From CAZWUK01 sp964636685 (GTDB taxonomy: Bacteria > Bacillota > Clostridia > Christensenellales > CAG-138), in assembly GCA_964636685.1 (NCBI GenBank), contig CAZWUK010000044.1, positions 1-19,001 on the forward strand: a stretch of 19,001 nucleotides of DNA, given 5' to 3'. The stretch's first letter is position 1. Every line of letters starts with the position of its first letter. The notes beneath the pieces were generated by a model that had not been told where the DNA came from, ran no database searches, and saw nothing but the letters and a program-made list of their open reading frames with translations. The position numbers and the translations under genes are program-made. Of the stretch, positions 13,906-19,001 are shown in pieces.

Positions 13906-14751
13906 TTATCCGATCCATTGCAGCAGGGAGCCGATTACAACGCCCGCAATGTAAGTCGTTCCAAGGACGGCGGCATAGGTCTTCATGCCTCGTTTTCCGC
14001 GCAGCAGCACAACGATGCCGATTCCGCTTGCGGTACAGAGCCCGGCGATTGCGGAACCAAAGGTGATGATGCCTTCCATATAGAGCTGCGTCAGCAGCAC
14101 GGAGGCGGCGCAGTTGGGCAGGAAACCGACGATCCCCGCAAGCAGCGGCTGAAACGGCCCCGGCAAAAGCATCGCGGCAAGGCGCTCCTCACCGATCGCC
14201 GTGACGATGAATCCAAGCGCAAAGGAGAATAGCAGGAGAAAGAGGAATATAGACGCTGTGCGCTTGACGGACGCCCAAAGGATATTCCACAGGTTTCCAT
14301 CACTGTGGCAAACGTGGGGCGTGGCGGTTTCCCGATAGGCGGCCTGCTGCTTTTCCGGCTTCCAGATCAAATCGAGCGCGAAGCCCGCCACAACAGCGAT
14401 GAGCACCTTGGTAACGATCAGCTTCCATACAGAAGACCAGCCAGACGGGTTTGCAATCAGGATTGGCAGCGCTTCGTCGGAGGTGGACAGAAACACCGCC
14501 ACCAGTGTGCCGGCGGAAACCAAACCGCCGTTAAAAAGCTGCGCGCAGGCAGCAGAAAAGCCGCATTGCGGAACGCAGCCGATACCGGCGCCGACCAAAG
14601 GGCCGAAGCGACCGGCCTTTTGCATGGAGGAAGCGAGCCTTTCACCTGCGCGATGCTCAATGTACTCCATCAAAAAGATCGTCAGCAGAAGAAACGGGAG
14701 AAGCTTTGCACAGTCAATCAGTGCGTCCAGAAAAATGTCTATAATATTCAT
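13906..14751 (-). CDS. DUF2899/ArsP_2-family permease, putative manganese or arsenic-type exporter
   Basis: The product has 281 residues with about eight hydrophobic spans. Two halves carry matching half-membrane motifs: GCVPQCGFS at residues 58-66 and FLPNCAAS at 210-217, an internal duplication typical of this family. A central polar loop contains His146, Cys148 and His149 (PHVCHSDGN), short compared with members that have His-rich loops. Members are annotated either as putative manganese transporters or arsenic efflux proteins, and I cannot choose between them. The gene lies 47 bp after glyQS and 2 bp before recD2 on the minus strand. Its ribosome site is poor; the only purine-rich element is the G-run of the hairpin at 14763-14781. 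ATG 14751 is the only start that keeps the first span. Confidence 0.75.
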   Translation of the reverse strand: MNIIDIFLDALIDCAKLLPFLLLTIFLMEYIEHRAGERLASSMQKAGRFGPLVGAGIGCVPQCGFSAACAQLFNGGLVSAGTLVAVFLSTSDEALPILIANPSGWSSVWKLIVTKVLIAVVAGFALDLIWKPEKQQAAYRETATPHVCHSDGNLWNILWASVKRTASIFLFLLLFSFALGFIVTAIGEERLAAMLLPGPFQPLLAGIVGFLPNCAASVLLTQLYMEGIITFGSAIAGLCTASGIGIVVLLRGKRGMKTYAAVLGTTYIAGVVIGSLLQWIG

Positions 14752-14762
14752 TCATTAAATAT

Positions 14763-14781
14763 GCCCCCGTTGGACGGGGGC
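14763..14781 (-). terminator. GC-rich hairpin between glyQS and the permease gene
   Basis: An 8-bp perfect stem (14763-14770 with 14774-14781) with a 3-nt loop lies 17 bp past the glyQS stop. On the minus strand it is followed by an AT-rich tail without a clean T-run, so it may be a weak terminator or a partial-termination site. Its 3' arm, a G-run, ends 11 bp before the permease ATG and may contribute poorly as a ribosome site. Confidence 0.5.
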
Positions 14782-14797
14782 GTGTCGAAAAAAGTTC

Positions 14798-16189
14798 TTA
14801 AAAGTCGATTTTTGCTTGCAGGAAAGCATCCAATTCGTCGATCGGCATGCGAATTTGTTCCATCGTGTCGCGGTCGCGTACGGTGACGCAGCCGTCGCCT
14901 TCTGTTTCAAAGTCAACCGTGATGCAGTAGGGCGTACCGATTTCGTCTTCACGGCGGTAGCGCTTGCCGATGGAGCCGGTCTCGTCAAAATCCACCATGT
15001 ACTTCTTGGCAAGCTTGTGATAGACCGCCATCGCCTGCTCGGAAAGCTTCTTGGACAGCGGCAGCACGGCGCATTTATAAGGCGCAAGCGCCGGATGCAG
15101 ATGCAGCACGGTGCGGACGTCGCCGCCCTCCAGCGTTTCTTCGTCGTAGGCGTCGCACAAAAACGCCAGCGCGACACGGTCGGCGCCAAGAGAAGGCTCC
15201 ACACAGTAGGGGATGTATTTGTTCCCGGTGAAGGGATCCTGATACTCAAAGTTTTCGCCGCTGTGCGTGGCGTGGGACTTTAAGTCAAAGTCCGTACGGT
15301 CTGCAACGCCCCAAAGCTCGCCCCAGCCAAATGGGAACAGGAACTCGATGTCCGTCGTGCCCTTGCTGTAATGGGAAAGCTCTTCCTTCTCATGCTCGCG
15401 CAGACGGATGTGCTCCTCCTTCATTCGCAGCGTCAGCAGAAAGTTTTTGCAGTAATCCTTCCAATAGTGATACCATTCCAGATCCGTGCCGGGTTCGCAG
15501 AAAAATTCCAGCTCCATCTGCTCAAACTCGCGGGTACGGAAGGTGAAGTTGCCGGGCGTGATCTCATTGCGGAAGGATTTACCGACCTGTGCAATGCCGA
15601 ACGGAAGCTTTCGACGCGTGGTACGCTGTACATTCTTGAAGTTGACAAAAATACCCTGCGCGGTCTCCGGACGCAGATACAGCTCCGAGGCGGAGTCCTC
15701 CGTAACGCCCTGGAAGGTTTTGAACATGAGGTTGAATTTCCGGATGGCGGTAAAATCGCTCTTGCCGCATTCCGGACAAACGATGCCGTGCTCCTGAATA
15801 AAGGCTTCCAGCTGGTCATTTTTCATGCCGTCGGGATGCACGTCGGTCAGACCGTTTTCGTTTGCATAATCCTCCACAAGCTTGTCTGCGCGGAAGCGCG
15901 CCTTACAGGCTTTGCAGTCCATCAAAGGATCGGAAAAACCGCCGACGTGACCGCTGGCGACCCAAGTCTCGGGGTTCATCAATATCGCGGCGTCCATGCC
16001 GACGTTATAGGGGCTTTCCTGCACGAACTTGCGCCACCATGCGCGCTTGACGTTGTTTTTAAACTCCACGCCCAGCGGGCCGTAGTCCCAGGTGTTGGAA
16101 AGTCCGCCGTAAATCTCGCTGCCGGCAAAAATAAAACCGCGGTTTTTGCATAGGGAAACGATTTTGTCCATCGTGATATTCATAGCCAT
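14798..16189 (-). CDS. glyQS: glycyl-tRNA synthetase, dimeric (alpha2) type
   Basis: The product has 463 residues from ATG 16189, nine bases after AGGAGG; ATG 16183 is too far and the in-frame upstream start at 16261 adds residues outside the promoter-leader. It is the class II archaeal/Firmicute-type enzyme that attaches glycine to tRNA-Gly. Visible are FAGSEIYGGLSNTWDYGPLG near the N-terminus, Cys92/Cys95 (DCKACKARF) with Cys138/Cys141 (VCPECG) as a zinc site, LRPETAQG (172-179), RNEITPGNFTFRTREFEQME (207-226, motif 2) and EPSLGADRVALAFL (motif 3), then the anticodon-binding domain. It is unlike the alpha2beta2 GlyQ/GlyS form. It is the first gene of a minus-strand run. Confidence 0.97.
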   Translation of the reverse strand: MAMNITMDKIVSLCKNRGFIFAGSEIYGGLSNTWDYGPLGVEFKNNVKRAWWRKFVQESPYNVGMDAAILMNPETWVASGHVGGFSDPLMDCKACKARFRADKLVEDYANENGLTDVHPDGMKNDQLEAFIQEHGIVCPECGKSDFTAIRKFNLMFKTFQGVTEDSASELYLRPETAQGIFVNFKNVQRTTRRKLPFGIAQVGKSFRNEITPGNFTFRTREFEQMELEFFCEPGTDLEWYHYWKDYCKNFLLTLRMKEEHIRLREHEKEELSHYSKGTTDIEFLFPFGWGELWGVADRTDFDLKSHATHSGENFEYQDPFTGNKYIPYCVEPSLGADRVALAFLCDAYDEETLEGGDVRTVLHLHPALAPYKCAVLPLSKKLSEQAMAVYHKLAKKYMVDFDETGSIGKRYRREDEIGTPYCITVDFETEGDGCVTVRDRDTMEQIRMPIDELDAFLQAKIDF

Positions 16190-16201
16190 AGTATTCTTCC
16201 T

Positions 16202-16229
16202 CCTAATAATCCACTTGTCTATTATTAGG
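16202..16229. promoter_or_regulatory. 9-bp inverted repeat over the glyQS -10 and ribosome site
   Basis: CCTAATAAT (16202-16210) and ATTATTAGG (16221-16229) form a perfect 9-bp dyad with a 10-bp centre. One arm is the -10 element, and the other abuts the AGGAGG ribosome site. It looks like an operator; if transcription began further upstream, it would be a hairpin masking the ribosome site. Confidence 0.45.
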
Positions 16230-16249
16230 TAGAAACACCCATTTGTCAA
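16221..16249 (-). promoter_or_regulatory. glyQS promoter
   Basis: On the minus strand TTGACA (16249-16244) and AATAAT (16226-16221) are 17 bp apart. The predicted start near 16214 leaves a leader of about 25 nt before ATG 16189, which has no room for a T-box riboswitch. Confidence 0.7.
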
Positions 16250-16339
16250 GACAAGCACCAAGTTTTTGCCCTTTGCGTATTATAAAGTATCCGGCGGGAG
16301 TCGTCGCTCGGATGAAAACTTTGATAAGGAGGCAAATCT

Positions 16340-16540
16340 ATGGGTTGCTTGAGTAACTTTTGTGGCGGGAATTCCATGTGGTGGATTCTCATCCTGCTGC
16401 TGATCCTGGACAACGATAGCGGCAGTACCTGTGACAGTCTGATCTGGATCCTGTTGCTCTCTCGTTACTGCGGCTGCGAAGAGACTACGCCGTCCTGCGG
16501 CTGTGGCTGCGGACAGAACTCGCGTACTTGCGGCTGCTGA
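16340..16540 (+). CDS. small Cys-rich hydrophobic protein ('chorion class high-cysteine'-like of clostridia)
   Basis: The product has 66 residues with ten cysteines. ATG 16340 is preceded by AAGGAGG at good spacing. The layout is MGCLSNFCGG, a Trp-rich hydrophobic stretch (about residues 13-23, MWWILILLLI), a short acidic-polar turn, a second hydrophobic stretch (about 34-41) and a C-terminal run of CGC-type repeats. Such short proteins recur in clostridial genomes, often labelled as chorion-class high-cysteine proteins, with no known function; a spore-coat or envelope role has not been shown to me by anything in the sequence. I see no clear promoter in 16262-16330. Divergent from glyQS. Confidence 0.7.
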   Translation: MGCLSNFCGGNSMWWILILLLILDNDSGSTCDSLIWILLLSRYCGCEETTPSCGCGCGQNSRTCGC

Positions 16541-16582
16541 AGATAGAGTATTACAAAAGCTGAATCGTGATTCCTAAATTCG

Positions 16583-16618
16583 CCTCCTTTGTGATATACT
16601 TGTATCATACAAAGGAGG
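16583..16618. promoter_or_regulatory. dyad overlapping an extended -10 promoter and the ribosome site of the HMA gene
   Basis: CCTCCTTTGT (16583-16592) and ACAAAGGAGG (16609-16618) are perfect 10-bp inverted arms, extended inside by GATA/TATC. An extended -10, TG-A-TATACT (16592-16600), lies within it, and a 13-bp palindrome TTGTAT-C-ATACAA occupies 16600-16612. The right arm contains the ribosome site AAAGGAGG for ATG 16626. Position suggests an operator, perhaps metal-responsive. Confidence 0.5.
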
Positions 16619-16625
16619 TCTTTTT

Positions 16626-16829
16626 ATGCGGGATTATCGAATTGAAATTACGGGCATGGGGTGCCGGCATTGTATAAACAGCGTGACACAGGCATTGCTT
16701 GACTTAGGGGCGGAGGTAGAGTCCTGCGAGATCGGCGTGGTCGAGATTCGCTATGCCGGAGATCAGGCGGATCTGGTTGCTGCGATTGCAGAGTGCGGCT
16801 TTTCCGTTTCCGGAATTACAGCGCGGTAA
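16626..16829 (+). CDS. heavy-metal-associated (HMA) domain protein, putative copper/zinc chaperone
   Basis: The product has 67 residues, the size of a lone HMA domain (CopZ/Atx1-like, beta-alpha-beta-beta-alpha-beta). The metal motif is GMGCRHC (Cys13, Cys16), close to the usual GMxCxxC. The second Cys-containing segment, AECGFSV, matches the C-terminal family consensus. AAAGGAGG lies seven bases before ATG 16626. It would bind a soft metal such as Cu(I) in the cytoplasm, but no cognate P-type ATPase or CopY/CsoR gene is visible. mnmA starts six bases after its stop, so the two are probably one operon. Metal identity is uncertain. Confidence 0.9.
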   Translation: MRDYRIEITGMGCRHCINSVTQALLDLGAEVESCEIGVVEIRYAGDQADLVAAIAECGFSVSGITAR

Positions 16830-16835
16830 AGCGTT

Positions 16836-17933
16836 ATGCACGAAGGACATGTGGTCGTCGGGATGTCCGGCGGGGTTGACAGCGCGGTCGCAGCAGCCCT
16901 GCTCAAAGAGCAGGGCTGCGATGTGGTCGGCGTATTTATGAAGAATTGGGAAGAGGAGGGAGACGACGGCATTTGTACGGCGGCGGCCGACTACGAAGAC
17001 GTCAAACGTGTCTCCGAGCAGATCGGTATCCCGTATTACACGGTCAACTTTGCCAAGGAATACCGAGATCGCGTCTTTTCCTATTTTTTATCGGAATACC
17101 GTGCCGGCAGAACGCCGAACCCGGACGTATTGTGCAACTGTGAGATCAAATTCCGCGCATTTTTGGATTTTGCCGTTTCCACCGGCGCGTCTACGCTGGC
17201 GACGGGGCATTATGCGCAGCTGGATAAAAAAGACGGCGTGCGACTGCTGCGCGGCGCGGACGCAAACAAGGATCAAACATATTTTCTGGCGGGATTGACG
17301 CAGGCACAGCTTGAGAATGCTGTTTTTCCCGTCGGGGCGCTCCAAAAGAGCGAAGTACGGCGGATCGCGAGAGAAAAGGGGCTTCCCAACGCGACAAAAA
17401 AGGACTCTACCGGCGTCTGCTTTATCGGAGAACGCAATTTCAAGAAGTTCCTGATGCAGTTTTTACCGGCACAGCCGGGCGATATGGTGGACGAACGCGG
17501 GCGTGTGATTGGCCGTCATGACGGATTGATGTACTATACGCTTGGGCAGCGGCGCGGATTGGGCATTGGCGGCAGAAACGACGGCACCGGCGAGAGCTGG
17601 TTTGTCATTGGCAAGGATCTGGAACGAAATCTGCTGATCGTGCAGCAGGGAGAGCATGACGAGCTGTTTTCATTGTCGCTGGATGCAGAGAAAATCAACT
17701 GGATCGGCAGGCTTCCGCAAAACAAGGAGTTTGATTGCACGGCAAAATTTCGTTATCGCCAGCCGGATCGACACGTGACCGTCACGATGGCGGGAGACGG
17801 CGCACATGTGCGTTTTGCGGAGCATGAGCGTGCGGTGACGCCCGGGCAGTGGGTTGTGTTTTACGATGGGGACGTCTGCCTGGGCGGTGGGCCGATCGAT
17901 CAAACCGAGCCGCTGAAGCAGATTCGCGTATAA
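16836..17933 (+). CDS. mnmA: tRNA-specific 2-thiouridylase MnmA
   Basis: The product has 365 residues, normal for the family. It adds the sulfur of s2U34 in tRNA-Glu, -Gln and -Lys, taking persulfide sulfur from a cysteine desulfurase. The N-type ATP-pyrophosphatase loop SGGVDS is at residues 11-16. The catalytic pair is Cys100 (PNPDVLCNCEIKF, where Cys102 is an extra cysteine) and Cys195 (STGVCFIGER). The TGHYAQ and KDQTYFL tRNA/ATP motifs follow (123-128, 145-151), with the C-terminal GRNDGTGESWFV and beta-barrel segments. ATG 16836 has a weak ribosome site and probably depends on coupling with the HMA gene. Confidence 0.97.
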   Translation: MHEGHVVVGMSGGVDSAVAAALLKEQGCDVVGVFMKNWEEEGDDGICTAAADYEDVKRVSEQIGIPYYTVNFAKEYRDRVFSYFLSEYRAGRTPNPDVLCNCEIKFRAFLDFAVSTGASTLATGHYAQLDKKDGVRLLRGADANKDQTYFLAGLTQAQLENAVFPVGALQKSEVRRIAREKGLPNATKKDSTGVCFIGERNFKKFLMQFLPAQPGDMVDERGRVIGRHDGLMYYTLGQRRGLGIGGRNDGTGESWFVIGKDLERNLLIVQQGEHDELFSLSLDAEKINWIGRLPQNKEFDCTAKFRYRQPDRHVTVTMAGDGAHVRFAEHERAVTPGQWVVFYDGDVCLGGGPIDQTEPLKQIRV

Positions 17934-17991
17934 TGAAGTTTTTGCAGAGATCGACCGGCGCGTTCATAAAAAGCGGCGGTTTGATTTTGCA

Positions 17992-18020
17992 TTGCAATCA
18001 GTGCGGGAATTTCGTATAAT
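17992..18020 (+). promoter_or_regulatory. promoter upstream of trmK
   Basis: TTGCAA (17992-17997) and a perfect TATAAT (18015-18020) are 17 bp apart. The -35 lies in a small dyad, TTGCA-T-TGCAA (17987-17997). The predicted transcription start is at about 18027, the ATG itself. The remainder of 17934-18026 shows no other feature. Confidence 0.65.
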
Positions 18021-18026
18021 ACAATA

Positions 18027-18758
18027 ATGAATGAAAACATGCAGATTCATTTGCGACCGCGCTTGCAGGCGGCCGCTGATCTATTGTTCGGTCGTAATAC
18101 GGTTGCAGACGTCGGATGCGATCATGGCAGGCTTGCCTGCGCAATGCTGCAGCAGGGCGGCTGCAAGCAGTGCATCGCCACGGATATCAGCGCGCTTTGC
18201 TTGGAAAAAACCAAGAAGCTTGCAGAGCATGTCGGTGTAGGAGACCGTTTAGATGTGCGAGCAGGCGACGGCTTGAAGCCGCTGGCAACGGGTGAAGCAG
18301 ATGCTGTCGCGATTCTCGGCATGGGCGGCACGCTGATGGCACGCTTACTGGATGTCTGCGAAGCCCCGCTTGCGGGAGCAAAGCTTGCTGTATTGCAGCC
18401 GATGCGCGCATATGCCGATATTCGGAGATACTTATTTGAGCAGGGGTATGTGTTTCTGGAGGATCGCGTGGTACTGGACGCGGGACGGTTGTATCAGCTG
18501 ATCGCCGTCGCACCGCCGGACACAACGCGACCGCTGCAAAAAATGCCGCCGGAATGGCCGGCAGATTGCTATGAAGTCGGTTTTTTGTCGTGGCAGAAGC
18601 AGGATCCGCTCCTGCCCATGCTCGCGGCGATGCGTCTTGCGCAGTACGAAAAGCGTTTGCAGACGGCGGCGGGAAAACCGACCGCGGCGCTGCTTTTCAA
18701 GCAGGCGGAGGATATGCGTACAGTCTTGCGATTGGTGGGAGGCATGGGATGCTGTTAA
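18027..18758 (+). CDS. trmK: tRNA (adenine(22)-N1)-methyltransferase TrmK
   Basis: The product has 243 residues. It uses S-adenosylmethionine to methylate A22 in the D-loop of tRNAs. The class I Rossmann motif is ADVGCDHG (residues 27-34), with ATDIS (51-55) as the acidic end of strand 2, AGDGL (79-83) and ILGMGG (96-101) typical of TrmK/YqfN. The N-terminal LRPRLQAAADL fits the family. The start at 18027 gives the family N-terminus, but no ribosome site precedes it or ATG 18039, and the -10 box ends seven bases before it. The 3' end overlaps the Nif3-like gene by 10 bp, as in the yqfN-yqfO pair of Bacillus. Confidence 0.95.
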   Translation: MNENMQIHLRPRLQAAADLLFGRNTVADVGCDHGRLACAMLQQGGCKQCIATDISALCLEKTKKLAEHVGVGDRLDVRAGDGLKPLATGEADAVAILGMGGTLMARLLDVCEAPLAGAKLAVLQPMRAYADIRRYLFEQGYVFLEDRVVLDAGRLYQLIAVAPPDTTRPLQKMPPEWPADCYEVGFLSWQKQDPLLPMLAAMRLAQYEKRLQTAAGKPTAALLFKQAEDMRTVLRLVGGMGCC

Positions 18759-19001
18759 AGGAATTTGTACGGGCTATGGAAACGATCGCGCCGCCGTCGC
18801 TGGCTCTGGATCTTGACAATGTCGGTCTGTTGGTCGGCACTGAACGGCGGGAGATCCGGAATGTGCTGGTCGCGTTGGACTGCACAATGGCGGTTGCGCA
18901 GGAGGCGGTGGAGCGGGATGTGGATCTTGTTCTGACGCATCACCCGCGTTTTTTCACCGGCGTCCAGCGCATTCTGCCGGACGACCCGGAAACAGCGCCG
19001 G
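18749..19001 (+). CDS. Nif3-like dinuclear metal centre protein (YqfO family), partial at the window end
   Basis: The visible N-terminal 84 residues continue off the window. ATG 18749 is preceded by GGGAGG with 6-bp spacing and overlaps trmK by 10 bp. The signatures are LDNVGLLVG (residues 22-30) and the metal-binding LTHHPRFF (62-69, with His64 and His65). Members are toroid hexamers with a two-metal site and an unsettled biochemical role; the trmK neighbour suggests tRNA- or cofactor-linked metabolism. The family call is firm, but the length and any PII-like insertion cannot be seen. Confidence 0.93.
   Translation, partial: MLLKEFVRAMETIAPPSLALDLDNVGLLVGTERREIRNVLVALDCTMAVAQEAVERDVDLVLTHHPRFFTGVQRILPDDPETAP

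Noticed and set aside
16190..16339. T-box riboswitch upstream of glyQS
   Set aside because: The leader predicted from the promoter is about 25 nt, and no T-box core sequence or specifier stem is seen in the region.
1..19001. CRISPR array, tRNA/rRNA genes, insertion sequences, toxin-antitoxin or phage-defence genes
   Set aside because: No regularly spaced repeats, cloverleaf, transposase, terminal repeats or defence-type domains were seen in the reading of either strand.

Overview
The window looks like chromosome of an anaerobic, endospore-forming member of the Clostridia. A SpoIIID regulator, a ComFC/RecD2 pair, a TrmK/Nif3-like pair, a GlyQS-type glycyl-tRNA synthetase, strong AGGAGG ribosome binding sites and an oxygen-sensitive 2-hydroxyacyl-CoA dehydratase-type enzyme all point that way. 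Base composition looks moderately GC-rich by eye (not computed). I cannot name the genus. I see no tRNA, rRNA, CRISPR array, insertion sequence or prophage gene.

Left third (1-8705): an accessory metabolic operon on the + strand. A TetR-family regulator (269-907) with its own promoter and a perfect 14-bp dyad precedes a seven-gene run. The genes are a CooC/MinD-type P-loop ATPase with a CxC motif (996-1757), two dissimilar subunits of the 2-hydroxyacyl-CoA dehydratase / benzoyl-CoA reductase superfamily (1777-2994, 2996-4564), the ATP-dependent [4Fe-4S] activator of such enzymes (4645-5436), a 51-residue single-span membrane protein (5447-5602), an unrecognised 241-residue protein with a C-terminal Cys cluster (5602-6327), and a 2-enoate reductase of the Old Yellow Enzyme type (6356-8644). 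A 20-bp perfect palindrome closes the run. The activator would fire low-potential electrons into the dehydratase/reductase pair, the CooC-like ATPase could mature a metal centre, and the enoate reductase could reduce a resulting enoate. Substrate and product are unknown. There is no CoA-transferase, 2-hydroxyacid dehydrogenase or CO dehydrogenase in the window, so this is not a textbook phenyllactate, lactate or glutamate pathway. It is the best candidate here for an undescribed system.

Middle (8706-11049): a consensus promoter drives a Pit-type phosphate transporter and its DUF47/PhoU-like partner, ended by an intrinsic terminator. spoIIID follows, behind a promoter resembling the sporulation sigma-E class.

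Right-middle (11034-16249): a minus-strand series, glyQS, then a putative manganese/arsenic-type efflux permease (DUF2899 family), recD2 and comFC. recD2 and comFC overlap by ATGA, and comFC overlaps the spoIIID end tail-to-tail. glyQS has a consensus promoter overlapped by a 9-bp dyad and no T-box leader.

Right end (16340-19001): plus-strand genes for a tiny Cys-rich hydrophobic protein, a heavy-metal-associated (HMA) domain protein tightly linked to mnmA, then trmK (possibly leaderless) overlapping a Nif3-like gene that runs off the window.
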